Assembly: GCA_028818385.1 (NCBI GenBank)
Contig: JAPPNY010000125.1
Location: 1 to 30,034, forward strand
Length of the DNA: 30,034 bases
DNA from: Spirochaetaceae bacterium
GTDB lineage: Bacteria; Spirochaetota; Spirochaetia; SZUA-6; Bin103
Direction: 5' to 3'
Shown here: in pieces, positions 1-8,112 of the stretch
How the letters are laid out: every line of letters begins with the position of its first letter
How positions within the stretch are numbered: position 1 is the first letter of the stretch
The notes under the pieces: generated by a model
What the model was told of the DNA's origin: nothing
Databases searched by the model: none
Seen by the model: the letters and a program-made list of their open reading frames with translations, nothing else
Made by a program: the position numbers and the translations under genes

Positions 1-46
1 TTCCCGCTTACCAGATCGCGGGATTCCCATCTACCAGATCGCGGGC
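1..46. repeat. Two tandem 23-bp repeat units
   Basis: Positions 1-23 and 24-46 are two units of the same 23-bp sequence with four mismatches. The 14-nt core TACCAGATCGCGGG is at 9-22 and 32-45. The first unit contains a 6-bp inverted repeat (TCCCGC at 2-7, GCGGGA at 18-23), so it could form a small hairpin. The array may extend left of the window. It abuts the point where similarity to the IS3-type open reading frame ends. Function is unknown; a REP-like or recombination-associated repeat is possible. Confidence 0.6.
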
Positions 47-53
47 GCTGACA

Positions 54-110
54 CTCCACCGCCACCTGTGCTTTGAACTTCGCTGTGAACCGGCGCCGTT
101 TCGTCGCCAT
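54..110 (-). pseudogene. IS3 OrfA N-terminal fragment
   Basis: The ATG at 110 (minus) follows GGAGGAG with normal spacing and encodes MATKRRRFTAKFKAQVAVE. This is the opening of the helix-turn-helix OrfA protein of IS3-family transposases, in which the basic R/K-rich start and the F-x-x-K-F-K pattern are typical. After residue 19 the frame runs into the 23-bp repeat array and no longer resembles OrfA. About 80 residues and the HTH itself are lost, so it cannot work as a transposase subunit. Confidence 0.65.
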
Positions 111-177
111 CTCGTTGGCCCTCCTCCTGGCCAGGGTTACACCTTAACCACCTGTCCAGTTTTCCGGGACCACCTCA
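54..177 (-). mobile_element. IS3-family insertion sequence remnant (left terminal fragment)
   Basis: Read on the minus strand from 177, the sequence starts TGAGGTGGTCCCGG and continues AAAACTGGACAG. This is the type of terminal inverted repeat found in IS3-family elements. It is followed by a strong ribosome binding site (GGAGGAG) and an ATG at 110 opening a reading frame that begins like an IS3 OrfA. Similarity stops at about 54, after only 19 codons, so most of the element (rest of OrfA, OrfB and the other end) is missing. This is a dead fragment. The identification rests on the combination of terminus, SD and N-terminal motif, not on a database match. Confidence 0.7.
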
Positions 178-238
178 AACCGTCCAGACGATCACAAGCC
201 CCACGTGTGCGGCCTCCAAACTTTGTATCGAGGAGCAT

Positions 239-682
239 GTGGGCGAACACGCGCGCGAGGTGGCGATGTCCTTGGGCAACGACCTTGCGCGGAAGCTGGA
301 GCGGTATTCGCCGCCCGCCGTAGCCCACCTTCCGGACGGAGGATCACTGCAGGGGATGCCGGTCGCGTACACCGTCAGGTTCGAGCATTTCGAACTGAAA
401 GAGGTGGTTACCATCGTCGGTGTGATGGCTGAGGAGTTCCCGGGCGCGAGGATCCTTGACAAGGTAGTCGATCGCGGGTCGGCTCTCAAGGTGTATTCCT
501 ACCAGACGACGGCCAGCGCCGCCAAGCTCGAAGAGTGGTTCTCGATACTTCTCCACGACATGGGGTTCGATGTTAACGACGACATTCTGTTTCGTCTTGA
601 CGGCGTGAATGTCACGATCTCCAAGATCGTTCCGACTCAGGATCGCTGGCAATCTGTGGACGAACGTCGGCGATTCAACTGA
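239..682 (+). CDS. Hypothetical protein, possibly 5'-truncated by the IS3 remnant
   Basis: The protein is not confidently recognised. The frame can start at GTG 239 or at ATG 266, which has GAGG a few bases upstream; from 239 it is 147 residues. The same frame stays open upstream across 179-238 to the IS3 terminus, so the original gene may have been longer and lost its start when the element inserted. Residues 40-135 look like a compact alpha/beta domain: a FEHFELKEV strand-helix, then an FPGAR turn, then a YSYQTTASAAKLEEW helix, then a short strand near VTISKI. This resembles small domains found next to CsgG/FlgO-type lipoprotein genes, and the next gene carries such a domain. No signal peptide is visible. 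It ends 5 nt before the next ATG, so the two are probably co-transcribed. Confidence 0.55.
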   Translation: MGEHAREVAMSLGNDLARKLERYSPPAVAHLPDGGSLQGMPVAYTVRFEHFELKEVVTIVGVMAEEFPGARILDKVVDRGSALKVYSYQTTASAAKLEEWFSILLHDMGFDVNDDILFRLDGVNVTISKIVPTQDRWQSVDERRRFN

Positions 683-687
683 TCTGA

Positions 688-2448
688 ATGCAAATGAGCT
701 CCGCGGCTGATCCCTATCATCGCTGGCACCGGGTAGGCGCGTTGATCGTTGCTTTGGGAGTGATGACGAGTTCCAACCTGTCGCTGCACGCGCAAGACGA
801 CCGGCGCGAGCGGGCGATCGAGGATCTGGCGGAGCGCTTGGTCGCTGAAATCCTGCGCACGCTGCCCGACGACAGGAAGCCGGAGGAGACAAGCGTCGCC
901 CTGCGACCGCTGTCGGTGGATCCGACACGGCTGTCGAGTTTGCCGGATCGCATCCGAGATGATCTTTCCGATTGGCTGTCCGATTGGCTGGGGGACGAGT
1001 TCGCTAAGGCACGAATGACTATGCGAACGCGGGAGCGGCTCATGGACGTGTACGGCACGCTCGAGGAGTATCGTTCCGACGCGAACCTCAGCGAGTTGCT
1101 GCGGAAAGCCGGCGCGGACGTGGAGATATTCTGTCGTACCGTTTTGAGTGGCGGTGACGTGTATCAAATCATCCTGCGATGCAGTGCGGAACTGCTGCAG
1201 AGCGCACAGAAACTCGGGGAGGAACGGATAGCGATTCCAATCGAGCTCGATGATGTCTTCGATGTGGTGATGACAGACTTGGCGTCTCAAATCGCGGAGG
1301 CGCTACCGGGCGCCGGCGAGGTCGTCGGCATCCAGCTGACCGAACACGGGCGGCCAAGCTACCTGAGTGATTTTGTGGGGAGTCACTTGTCGAGTGTGGT
1401 CGCCGAGCGCATACGACAGCACGAGCAGTGGGGAAAGTGGGAGCCAATAGGCGTTGGTGAGGAACCGGGCGGAGCAAGTGCGCCGGAGTACATTCTGAGC
1501 GGGCTGCTGACGTGTGATGCGGACGCGGGTCGGATCGATCTGTATCTGCAGGTCCGTGTGAAGAAGGATGGCGGGACCGATGCTCCGTTGTTTTCTCGCC
1601 GAGGCTACCTGCCTGTGTCGGCTCTTCCGCACGGTTTCACGTGCACGGGCGCCCCGACGCTGACCTTGGTGATCACCGTAACGAACGCGTTGCGGGTGTA
1701 TGGCGGGGGCGACGATCTGAGCTTTACCGTGACGGGCCTGACGGACGGAGACACGGCGGCGCAGGTGCTGACCGGCGGGCTGGGGCGGGCGAGCGGCAGC
1801 AACGTGGGCACATACGCGATCAACTTCGGGACACTGGCGGTGACGAGTGCGTTTACCGGGAAGTACGTGCTGCCGGAGGTCCCGACATTGGGCAGCTACA
1901 CGATCACACCGCGGCCGATCACGGCGATCGATGGGGTGACGGTAGTGTCGGACAGCGCGGATGGCGCCACGACGGCGAGCTTTGACACCGAGCAGGCGAC
2001 CGGAACAGGGGTGCTGGCGTCCGAGGTTGCCGACTTCCGGGCCGGCGGGCTACTAGTGAGGGAAGCGCCTCCGTCGACGGAGGCCACCACGTCCAGTGTG
2101 ACCGTGACGTACACCCTGGCGAACTCCGGGAGGTTCAAGGCTGCCAACTACGAGCTGCGCAGCGGCGTGGAGACGGCGACACTGCAGCCGCCTCCCCCGG
2201 CCCACCCATTTACGCGGCAACTGGAGCCTCCTTCGCAGCCGCACGAGCTCCTTCCTCCTATCGCAACACTCCCTGAGCCCATACCGACGCCCCCTGAGCG
2301 GCTAGCGGTTCATGCCGCGCGAGACGACGAGGCGTTTGCGCGCGCAAACTCGGCAGGCACGGCTGCTGCATACGAGGACTACCTTAGCTTAGGGCATATC
2401 CGAGTGGGAGAAATGCCGCGGCGGCTCGAGGTCTGCGAGCCGAAGTAG
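688..2448 (+). CDS. Exported CsgG/FlgO-like protein with MBG/YDG-like domains; frameshifted before its PPC-like C-terminus
   Basis: The 586-residue product begins with a probable signal peptide (hydrophobic GALIVALGVMTSS, cleavage after LHAQ). Residues ~40-215 follow the CsgG/FlgO-like pattern: IEDLAERLV, a VALRPL strand, a long helix with RIRDDLSDWL, then RTRERLMDVYGTLEEY and a GADVEIF strand. Residues ~325-408 match MBG-type modules of adhesins (VTNALRVYGGGDDLSFTV, GLTDGDTA, NVGTYAI). Residues ~409-500 look like a following YDG-like sandwich. A proline-rich linker (~500-540) leads to an AFARANSAGTAAAYEDYL helix. The TAG at 2446 interrupts the protein just before an in-phase-minus-one PPC-like region continuing to 3092. 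The start lacks a clear SD and may be coupled to the gene ending at 682. Function is unknown; an outer-envelope or surface role is inferred. Confidence 0.7.
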   Translation: MQMSSAADPYHRWHRVGALIVALGVMTSSNLSLHAQDDRRERAIEDLAERLVAEILRTLPDDRKPEETSVALRPLSVDPTRLSSLPDRIRDDLSDWLSDWLGDEFAKARMTMRTRERLMDVYGTLEEYRSDANLSELLRKAGADVEIFCRTVLSGGDVYQIILRCSAELLQSAQKLGEERIAIPIELDDVFDVVMTDLASQIAEALPGAGEVVGIQLTEHGRPSYLSDFVGSHLSSVVAERIRQHEQWGKWEPIGVGEEPGGASAPEYILSGLLTCDADAGRIDLYLQVRVKKDGGTDAPLFSRRGYLPVSALPHGFTCTGAPTLTLVITVTNALRVYGGGDDLSFTVTGLTDGDTAAQVLTGGLGRASGSNVGTYAINFGTLAVTSAFTGKYVLPEVPTLGSYTITPRPITAIDGVTVVSDSADGATTASFDTEQATGTGVLASEVADFRAGGLLVREAPPSTEATTSSVTVTYTLANSGRFKAANYELRSGVETATLQPPPPAHPFTRQLEPPSQPHELLPPIATLPEPIPTPPERLAVHAARDDEAFARANSAGTAAAYEDYLSLGHIRVGEMPRRLEVCEPK

Positions 2449-3092
2449 TTTCCGAGGACGATCATGGCGATGTACCAAGTGAAGCGACGCTGCTGACGAC
2501 ATCGGTCGATGGGGAGCTGGGTTCGAGTGAAGACGTTGACGTTTTCAGATTCGAGGTAGGCCCGGAGGAGCGATGGGTAACGGTCTACGCAACGGGGGAG
2601 ATTTGGCCGGAAGTCACGGTTATTCGGTTAGCTGATGATGGGAGCTTCAAGCAGGTAATGGCTGGATCCAGTGACCCCAGTGTAACGACGTGGATGTTGA
2701 CGCCTGGCACGTACTATGCGGTGGTGGATCAGGTGTCTTTTCAACCAAACTTGGTTGGGGAATACACTGTCCATCTGGTTGTTTCCGATCCAGATTGGCT
2801 GACAGCGTCGGTCGATGGCGAGTTCTCTCCTGATGACGCTGTGGACGTTTATCGGGCTTCGGGAGCGCGGCTGGTGACGATGACCTTTTCGGGTCCGTTT
2901 GGGTACGTCAGACTCGCGCGGATGGCTAGCGACGGGAGCAAGGAATTGATCGCGGCCGAAAGCGGTGCAGAAGTCAAAATGAAGGTCAATCTTAAGTCTG
3001 GCGTACATTACCTCATCGTGTCAAACTGGAGGCCGGAGGCTGACGAACAACGCGAATACAACGTACAGATGATAGCCGAAGAAGTTCGCTGA
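2442..3092 (+). pseudogene. Displaced C-terminal PPC-like domains of the upstream protein
   Basis: A frame one base out of register with the upstream gene is open from 2388 to the stop at 3092 and has no ATG, GTG or TTG before 2658. From about 2457 it encodes DDHGDVPSEAT, then DVDVFRFEV, a WVTVYATG strand and LTPGTYYAVV, the order seen in bacterial pre-peptidase C-terminal (PPC) beta-sandwich domains. A second related copy follows (LTASVDGEF, DAVDVYRASG, LKSGVHYLIV). The ATG at 2658 lies inside the first domain, so a separate gene starting there would encode a broken fold. The simplest reading is that 688-3092 was one protein of about 800 residues and one base is missing between about 2425 and 2448. 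The change may be natural or an assembly error. Base composition is less GC-rich than in the rest of the window. Confidence 0.65.
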
Positions 3093-3833
3093 GCGGCGCA
3101 CAGTACAGCGACCGCAGGATTTTGAAAGACGGTCTCTGGTACGTTTGGTTCTTATGTATTTCGTATGATGGAGATCACTTACTTATAACCACGAATGACG
3201 ACACACAATTGATAGCATCTATGGTGGCCTCGTGATGGTCTTAGTGGCCCTCAAAATCGACCCGATCATCAACGACGCCTGCGATCTAGGTACGAACGCC
3301 CTTCGCCCCGACACGGTGCTCCGCCATGGCTGTAAGGGATGAAGATAGGAGACGTGGCTTTTCAGGCAAGAGTGGATTGTCATCGAAGAAAGAATTGGGA
3401 CCTCGAGCTAAGGCCCAGATACATCGTGCTCGTCTCGACAACAACGAGCTCCAGTTTCTCTTGGGATTCGGTTCCTTTGCTCACCATAGGAGCCTTGATG
3501 CTTAGCTCTGCAGATGGCACAAATCACGATTACGCTGCTACTGTACGGCTTCACTAGCGCGCACTCGTAGACGGTGGTCAAGAGAGGACCCGCCGTGGCA
3601 ATTGGCTGATGTGCTCGAACTGCGCGTCGCGGTCAGCACACCTTCGTCAGGGATGGGAGCATCCGACCGGAGGCACCCCGGGCAAGCGCAGTTACGCCTC
3701 CATAAAGACCCGCCGCTTCAGGTACAATCAGGAGCGCACGCACACCCCACAGGAGTACTGAACCGATCGCTGGCTGGACCCGGTACGCTGAGGGATGCAC
3801 CGTACTGCCAGGCCCGCTGCGGATCGGGTGCCC
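3093..3833. other. Long region without a convincing gene
   Basis: This stretch is visibly richer in A and T than the operons around it up to about 3560. Frames in it are short. The longest + candidate (ATG 3339 to 3557, 72 residues) has its purine-rich stretch directly abutting the ATG and no recognisable motif. A frame open upstream of the next gene (from 3602) is only the in-frame extension of the binding-protein gene. I see no tRNA, repeat or transposase similarity. It may be decayed accessory DNA linked to the neighbouring scarred region. Confidence 0.4.
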
Positions 3834-3861
3834 TTGACACTCCTGCCGGGGAGGGGACAAT
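3834..3861 (+). promoter_or_regulatory. Probable sigma70-type promoter for the oligopeptide-type binding protein
   Basis: A perfect TTGACA -35 box is at 3834-3839. It is followed after 16 nt by GACAAT at 3856-3861, which matches four of six -10 consensus positions. The start codon lies about 60 nt downstream with a good SD, so the geometry suits a promoter for the 3926 gene and possibly its ATPases. Confidence 0.55.
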
Positions 3862-3925
3862 AGAGCCTTACAGAGTTCGTCAACGGAGCCGCCGAAGACT
3901 CACTGTCATCGCAAGGAGATTGATG

Positions 3926-5881
3926 ATGAAGAAGTTCGTGCCCGTGACCGTTCTACTGCTGCTGCTGACCTCCTTCCCAGCCGTCAGCCAGGAGCAGATC
4001 GACCACGCAATCCCCTACAACCTCAGCGAGTACGAAGGGATGACGGGGACCACGCTCACCTTCAACGAGGCGCCGGCGGTGGCCGCGCTCGTCGCCCAGG
4101 GCAGCCTTCCCCCCATCGCCGAGCGGCTGCCGCTGGAACCGCTGGTCGTGCAGCCGGTCGACGGGATCGGCACCTACGGCGGTACGTTGCGCCTTCCGAA
4201 CACCGGCAAGGCCGCCACCAACTACATGATGGACTGGGGCTACGAGTTCCTGGTCTCGTACACCCCTGACATGGCGCGGCTGTTCCCCCGGCTCATCGAG
4301 GGCTGGGACGTCAGCGCGGACGGCATGACCTTCACGCTGCACCTGCGCGAGGGCATGAAGTGGAGCGACGGCACCCCGTTCACGGCCGACGACCTCATGT
4401 TCTACTTCGAGGACGTGGCGCTGAACACCGACCTCTCTCCCAGCCCCTCTTCCCGCATGCTGGTCGATGGGGTGCCCGGCGTACCCGCGAAGATCGACGA
4501 CTACACGTTCCAGATGACGTTCCACAAGCCGTTCGGGGTGTTCATCGAGAACCTGGCCCGGTGGCGGCCCAACAACTATCTGCCCAAGCACTACCTGCAG
4601 CAGTTCCACCCCACCTACACCAAGATGGCGGACATCGAAGCCACCATGAAGGCGGAGGGCTACGACACCTGGGTGAACCTCTTCAACTCCAAGATGGGCG
4701 GCCACCTGGATGCCTGGGGGATGCCTGACCGCCCGGTCCTGCTGGCGTGGATTCCGCAGAACACGGTCAGCGAGCCGGTGCAGGTCATGGAGCGCAACCC
4801 CTACTACTTCATGATCGACACTGCCGGCAACCAGCTCCCCTACATCGACCGCATGGAGCGGGTGCTCACCGAGGACAAGGAGGCGCTGCTGCTCAAGACC
4901 ATCGCCGGCGACTTCGATTACAACAGCTGCTTCGACTGGGGCTGCTTCCCCAACCACCAGCTCGTGGTCGACAGCATGGAGCGTGGCGGCTACCGCATCG
5001 AGCAGCACTGGTGGCCGCCGGACAACCAGGGCAACGTGCGCTTCAACTTCCACCACGAGGACCCGGTGCTCAGCGCGTTGCTCAACGACAAGCGGTTCCG
5101 CGTCGCCCTCTCGCTCGCCATCAATCGCGGGGAGGCGAACAGCCTGGTGTTCAAGGGACTTGCCACGCCGACCCACACCGGGCTCCCGGAGGGGCCTCCG
5201 TTTCACGGCGAGAACCTGTTCAAGAGCCACCTGGACTTCGATCTGGCCCAGGCCAACGCACTGCTCGACGAGATCGGCACGATCTCGGACCGCGACGGCG
5301 ACGGCTTCCGGGTGCGCTCCGACGGCGAGCGCCTGCGCTTGGTGAACACCATCAACGTGCTGTGGCCGGAGACCGTGGAGCTGGCCGAGCTCTACCGGAA
5401 CTATTGGAGGGAGCTCGGCATCGAGGTGGTCAGCAAGCCGGTCGAACAGGGCATGGCGAGTGCGACGATCGAGTCCGGCCAGTACGACATTTTCACCGGC
5501 ACCGGACAGCACGGCGGCAGGCCGATGAACCCGTTATTCCGCGCCTCGCTGGTGCCGATTTCCGAGCGCTGGGGAACCGCGCCGCAGTGGGGTTCCTGGA
5601 TCGTGAGCGGCGGTGAGAAGGGATTGGAGCCGCCGGAGGACGTGAAGACCATCATGCGCCTGCGCGAGGAGGCGCTCGCCTCCGGCGACGAGCAGGTGAG
5701 AATCGCCAAGACCATCGAGATCGCCGGGATCTGGGACGACAACCTGTGGATGGTCGGCGGCTTCAACATGCCGATGCAGGCGCAGTACTGGGTGGTCAAC
5801 AACCGGATCAGGAACTGGCCCAGGAACAGCAACTACAACATCTGTTACGAGATGCTGGCGCCGATCTATATCGACGACTAA
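3926..5881 (+). CDS. ABC transporter family 5 (oligopeptide/nickel-type) substrate-binding protein
   Basis: This is a periplasmic binding protein of about 651 residues that captures a peptide, sugar oligomer or similar solute for an Opp/Dpp-type importer. The start is ATG 3926 (or 3923); AAGGAG at 3913-3918 gives 7-nt spacing to 3926. The leader KKFVPVTVLLLLLTSFPAVS is a classical signal peptide without a lipobox cysteine, implying a soluble periplasmic protein. Family 5 landmarks are present: GTYGGTLR, then LIEGWDVSADGMTFTLHLRE with GMKWSDGTPFTADDLMF, later a RFRVALSLAINR segment and LYRNYWRELGIEV. It is somewhat longer than classical OppA proteins, as in the large subgroup that keeps an N-terminal extension before GTYGG. 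The two ATPases follow on the same strand after tandem hairpins. The substrate cannot be told from sequence. Confidence 0.9.
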   Translation: MKKFVPVTVLLLLLTSFPAVSQEQIDHAIPYNLSEYEGMTGTTLTFNEAPAVAALVAQGSLPPIAERLPLEPLVVQPVDGIGTYGGTLRLPNTGKAATNYMMDWGYEFLVSYTPDMARLFPRLIEGWDVSADGMTFTLHLREGMKWSDGTPFTADDLMFYFEDVALNTDLSPSPSSRMLVDGVPGVPAKIDDYTFQMTFHKPFGVFIENLARWRPNNYLPKHYLQQFHPTYTKMADIEATMKAEGYDTWVNLFNSKMGGHLDAWGMPDRPVLLAWIPQNTVSEPVQVMERNPYYFMIDTAGNQLPYIDRMERVLTEDKEALLLKTIAGDFDYNSCFDWGCFPNHQLVVDSMERGGYRIEQHWWPPDNQGNVRFNFHHEDPVLSALLNDKRFRVALSLAINRGEANSLVFKGLATPTHTGLPEGPPFHGENLFKSHLDFDLAQANALLDEIGTISDRDGDGFRVRSDGERLRLVNTINVLWPETVELAELYRNYWRELGIEVVSKPVEQGMASATIESGQYDIFTGTGQHGGRPMNPLFRASLVPISERWGTAPQWGSWIVSGGEKGLEPPEDVKTIMRLREEALASGDEQVRIAKTIEIAGIWDDNLWMVGGFNMPMQAQYWVVNNRIRNWPRNSNYNICYEMLAPIYIDD

Positions 5882-5894
5882 AGCGCTGAGGAGA

Positions 5895-5937
5895 GCATCC
5901 CCGCTCGTCGGGGATGCCCTCCCCGGCCGGCGGGGAG
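5895..5937 (+). terminator. Two tandem GC-rich hairpins between binding-protein and ATPase genes
   Basis: GCATCCCCG (5895-5903) pairs perfectly with CGGGGATGC (5909-5917) across a 5-nt loop. Immediately after, CTCCCCG (5919-5925) pairs with CGGGGAG (5931-5937) across another 5-nt loop. No T-run follows, so this is more likely an mRNA-stabilising or partial-termination element that keeps binding-protein transcript in excess than a full intrinsic terminator. Confidence 0.5.
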
Positions 5938-5989
5938 CCCCTCTCGACTGCCCGGAACGCCTCTCTTCACTAGCCGGAGGTCCGCTTCG

Positions 5990-7000
5990 ATGCATCATGG
6001 CGAGGTGGCGAAGGACGACGCGCTGCTCAGCGTGCGCGACCTCAAGACGTACTTCTTCTCGCGCGAGGGAACGCTGAGGGCCGTCGACGGCGTGTCGTTC
6101 GACCTGCAGCGCGGTGAGACGCTCGGCATCGCCGGTGAGAGCGGCTGCGGCAAGAGCGTCACGGCGCAGTCGATCCTCCGCATCGTGCCGCGCAACGGCC
6201 GCATCGTGAGCGGCGAGATCCTGCTGCGCACGGAAGCCGGCGTGGTGGACCTGGCGAAGCTGGACTGGAAGGGCAGACAGGTGCGGAGCATCCGCGGGGC
6301 CGAGGTGTCGATGGTGTTCCAGGAACCGATGACCGCCTTCAGCCTGGTCTACACCATCGGCAACCAGATCATGGAGGCGATCCGCCTGCACCAGGAGTGC
6401 GACAAACGCACCGCGCGGGAGCGCGCCGTCGAGATGCTGCGGCGCGCCGGCATGCCGAACCCGGACCAGACCATCGACGCCTATCCCTTCGCCATCAGCG
6501 GCGGCATGCGGCAGCGGGCGATGATCGCCATGGCGCTCTCCTGCCATCCCAGCCTGCTGATCGCCGACGAGCCCACCACCGCGGTGGACGTCACGATCCA
6601 GGCCCAGGTCCTGGAGTTGATGAAGGAGCTGCAGCAGGAGCTGAACATGTCGCTCATCATCATCACCCATGACCTGGCCGTGATCGCCGAGCTGTGCGAC
6701 CGGGTGATGGTCATGTACCTGGGGCGGGACGTGGAGTCGGCGCCGGTAGAGACGATCTTCCGCACGCCGAAACATCCCTACACGGTCGGCCTGCTGAACT
6801 CGATCCCGCGCCTGGGCGAGGGATCGGCCCACGAGATCGAGGCGATCGGCGGCAGCGTCCCCGGCCCCTACGAGATGCCGGGCGGATGCCCGTTTCACCC
6901 CCGCTGTGACCACGTCATGGAGGACCGGTGTGCGCAGGCGTTCCCCGGCTCCGCCGAGGTGGGACCCGGCCACACCACGAGCTGCTACCTGTACCACTGA
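5990..7000 (+). CDS. Oligopeptide-type ABC transporter ATP-binding protein (OppD/DppD-like)
   Basis: This 336-residue cytoplasmic ATPase would energise the importer whose binding protein lies upstream. The ATG at 5990 follows GGAGG (5976-5980). The nucleotide-binding domain shows the Walker A motif GESGCGKS near residue 50, a Q-loop in [11 protein letters not shown], the signature [15 protein letters not shown], Walker [13 protein letters not shown] and the H-loop IIITHDLAV. The C-terminus carries the oligopeptide-transporter extension with PHPY-type KHPYTVGLL and the cysteine-bearing CPFHPRC...C segment characteristic of OppD/DppD. It is followed after 8 nt by the second ATPase. Substrate specificity is set elsewhere, so no gene name is assigned. 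Confidence 0.92.
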   Translation: MHHGEVAKDDALLSVRDLKTYFFSREGTLRAVDGVSFDLQRGETLGIAGESGCGKSVTAQSILRIVPRNGRIVSGEILLRTEAGVVDLAKLDWKGRQVRSIRGAEVSMVFQEPMTAFSLVYTIGNQIMEAIRLHQECDKRTARERAVEMLRRAGMPNPDQTIDAYPFAISGGMRQRAMIAMALSCHPSLLIADEPTTAVDVTIQAQVLELMKELQQELNMSLIIITHDLAVIAELCDRVMVMYLGRDVESAPVETIFRTPKHPYTVGLLNSIPRLGEGSAHEIEAIGGSVPGPYEMPGGCPFHPRCDHVMEDRCAQAFPGSAEVGPGHTTSCYLYH

Positions 7001-7008
7001 AGGCGCGC

Positions 7009-8091
7009 ATGAAGAGAGAGAAGATCCTCGAAGTCATTGCCCTGGTGATGCACTTCCCGGTGATTCGGGGCCTGCTGCGCAGCACTGTCAACGTGGTACG
7101 CGCCGTGGACGGGATCAGCTTCTTCGTGCGCCGCGGCGAGGTTCTGGGGCTGGTCGGGGAGAGCGGCTGCGGCAAGACCACGACCGGCAGATGCATCATC
7201 CGCGCCCTGGACCCCACGTCCGGATCGGTCCGCTTCAGCGTCGACGGCGGCGACCCGATCGACGTCGCCAGCCTCGAGGAGGCGCAGCTCAAGAGCGTCT
7301 GGCGCCACATGAGCATGATCTTCCAGGATCCCTACTCGTCGCTCAATCCGCGCATGAACATCCTGGAGACGGTGGGAGAACCGCTGCTCACGCACGCCAT
7401 CGTGCGCCGGAAGAACGAGCTCGAGGAGAGAGTGGCGGGGCTGCTGCGGGACGTCAGCCTCGATCCCGAGTACATGCGGCGCTATCCGCATGCCTTCTCA
7501 GGCGGCCAGCGGCAGAGGATCGCGATAGCGCGGGCACTGGCGCTGAGCCCCAGGTTCATCGTCGCCGATGAACCGGTATCGGCCCTCGACGTCTCGGTGC
7601 AGGCGCAGATCCTCAAGCTGATGCAGGAGCTGAAGCAGCGCTTCCACCTCACCTACCTGTTCATCGCCCACAACCTGGCGGTGGTGGAGTACGTGAGTCA
7701 GCGCGTCGCCGTGATGTACGTGGGGAAGGTCGTGGAGCTTGGCGACACCGACGACATCTTCCTCCGTCCCCTGCACCCCTACACCGAGGCGCTGCTCTCC
7801 GCGGTGCCGAAGACCGAGCCGGAGTCGCGCCACGAGCGGCGGCGCATCGTGCTCACCGGCGATGTCGCCGACCCGGCCAACCCCCCGACGGGCTGCTACT
7901 TTCATCCCCGCTGCCCGTACGCCGAGGACATCTGCAGGCGCGAGGAGCCGCCGCTCGTGAACCGCGGGGACCAGGCGGCACGCCCGCACCTCGTCGCCTG
8001 CCACTTCGCCGACAGCCTGTCGCTCGCCGGCATCAAGCGGGCGCAGCGCCGCACCCGGTACACGGTCGGACAGCGCACAACCGGAGCCTGA
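7009..8091 (+). CDS. Oligopeptide-type ABC transporter ATP-binding protein (OppF/DppF-like)
   Basis: This second ATPase of the heterodimeric importer motor has about 360 residues from ATG 7009, with GAAGG overlapping the previous stop. A longer reading from 6928 would overlap the OppD-like gene without reason. Motifs are Walker [11 protein letters not shown]-loop [15 protein letters not shown], signature [15 protein letters not shown], Walker [13 protein letters not shown] and the H-loop in [11 protein letters not shown]. The SSLNPR stretch and the AHN form of the H-loop are typical of the OppF side. The C-terminal [14 protein letters not shown] segment is the family's conserved cysteine region. 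The gene ends 21 nt from the convergent glycosidase-like gene. The matching permeases lie on the opposite strand further on. Confidence 0.92.
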   Translation: MKREKILEVIALVMHFPVIRGLLRSTVNVVRAVDGISFFVRRGEVLGLVGESGCGKTTTGRCIIRALDPTSGSVRFSVDGGDPIDVASLEEAQLKSVWRHMSMIFQDPYSSLNPRMNILETVGEPLLTHAIVRRKNELEERVAGLLRDVSLDPEYMRRYPHAFSGGQRQRIAIARALALSPRFIVADEPVSALDVSVQAQILKLMQELKQRFHLTYLFIAHNLAVVEYVSQRVAVMYVGKVVELGDTDDIFLRPLHPYTEALLSAVPKTEPESRHERRRIVLTGDVADPANPPTGCYFHPRCPYAEDICRREEPPLVNRGDQAARPHLVACHFADSLSLAGIKRAQRRTRYTVGQRTTGA

Positions 8092-8112
8092 AGCGCCGGC
8101 CGGCAGGGCGCG

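Noticed and set aside
2658..3092. Independent 144-residue gene starting at ATG 2658
   Set aside because: The start falls within a PPC-like domain whose first strands are encoded upstream in the same frame, so it is better read as part of a frameshifted larger gene.
3339..3557. 72-residue + strand open frame in the gene-poor region
   Set aside because: AAGGG directly abuts the ATG, there is no motif, and codon usage is unlike the neighbours.
3953..5512. 519-codon minus-strand open frame opposite the binding-protein gene
   Set aside because: It is an antisense shadow caused by GC-rich third positions; the product is a low-complexity run of H, V, L, E and R without motifs, while the + strand matches family 5 binding proteins along its length.
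8092..8112. GC-rich partial palindromes between the convergent OppF-like and glycosidase-like genes
   Set aside because: Stems are short and imperfect and could be chance in GC-rich sequence.
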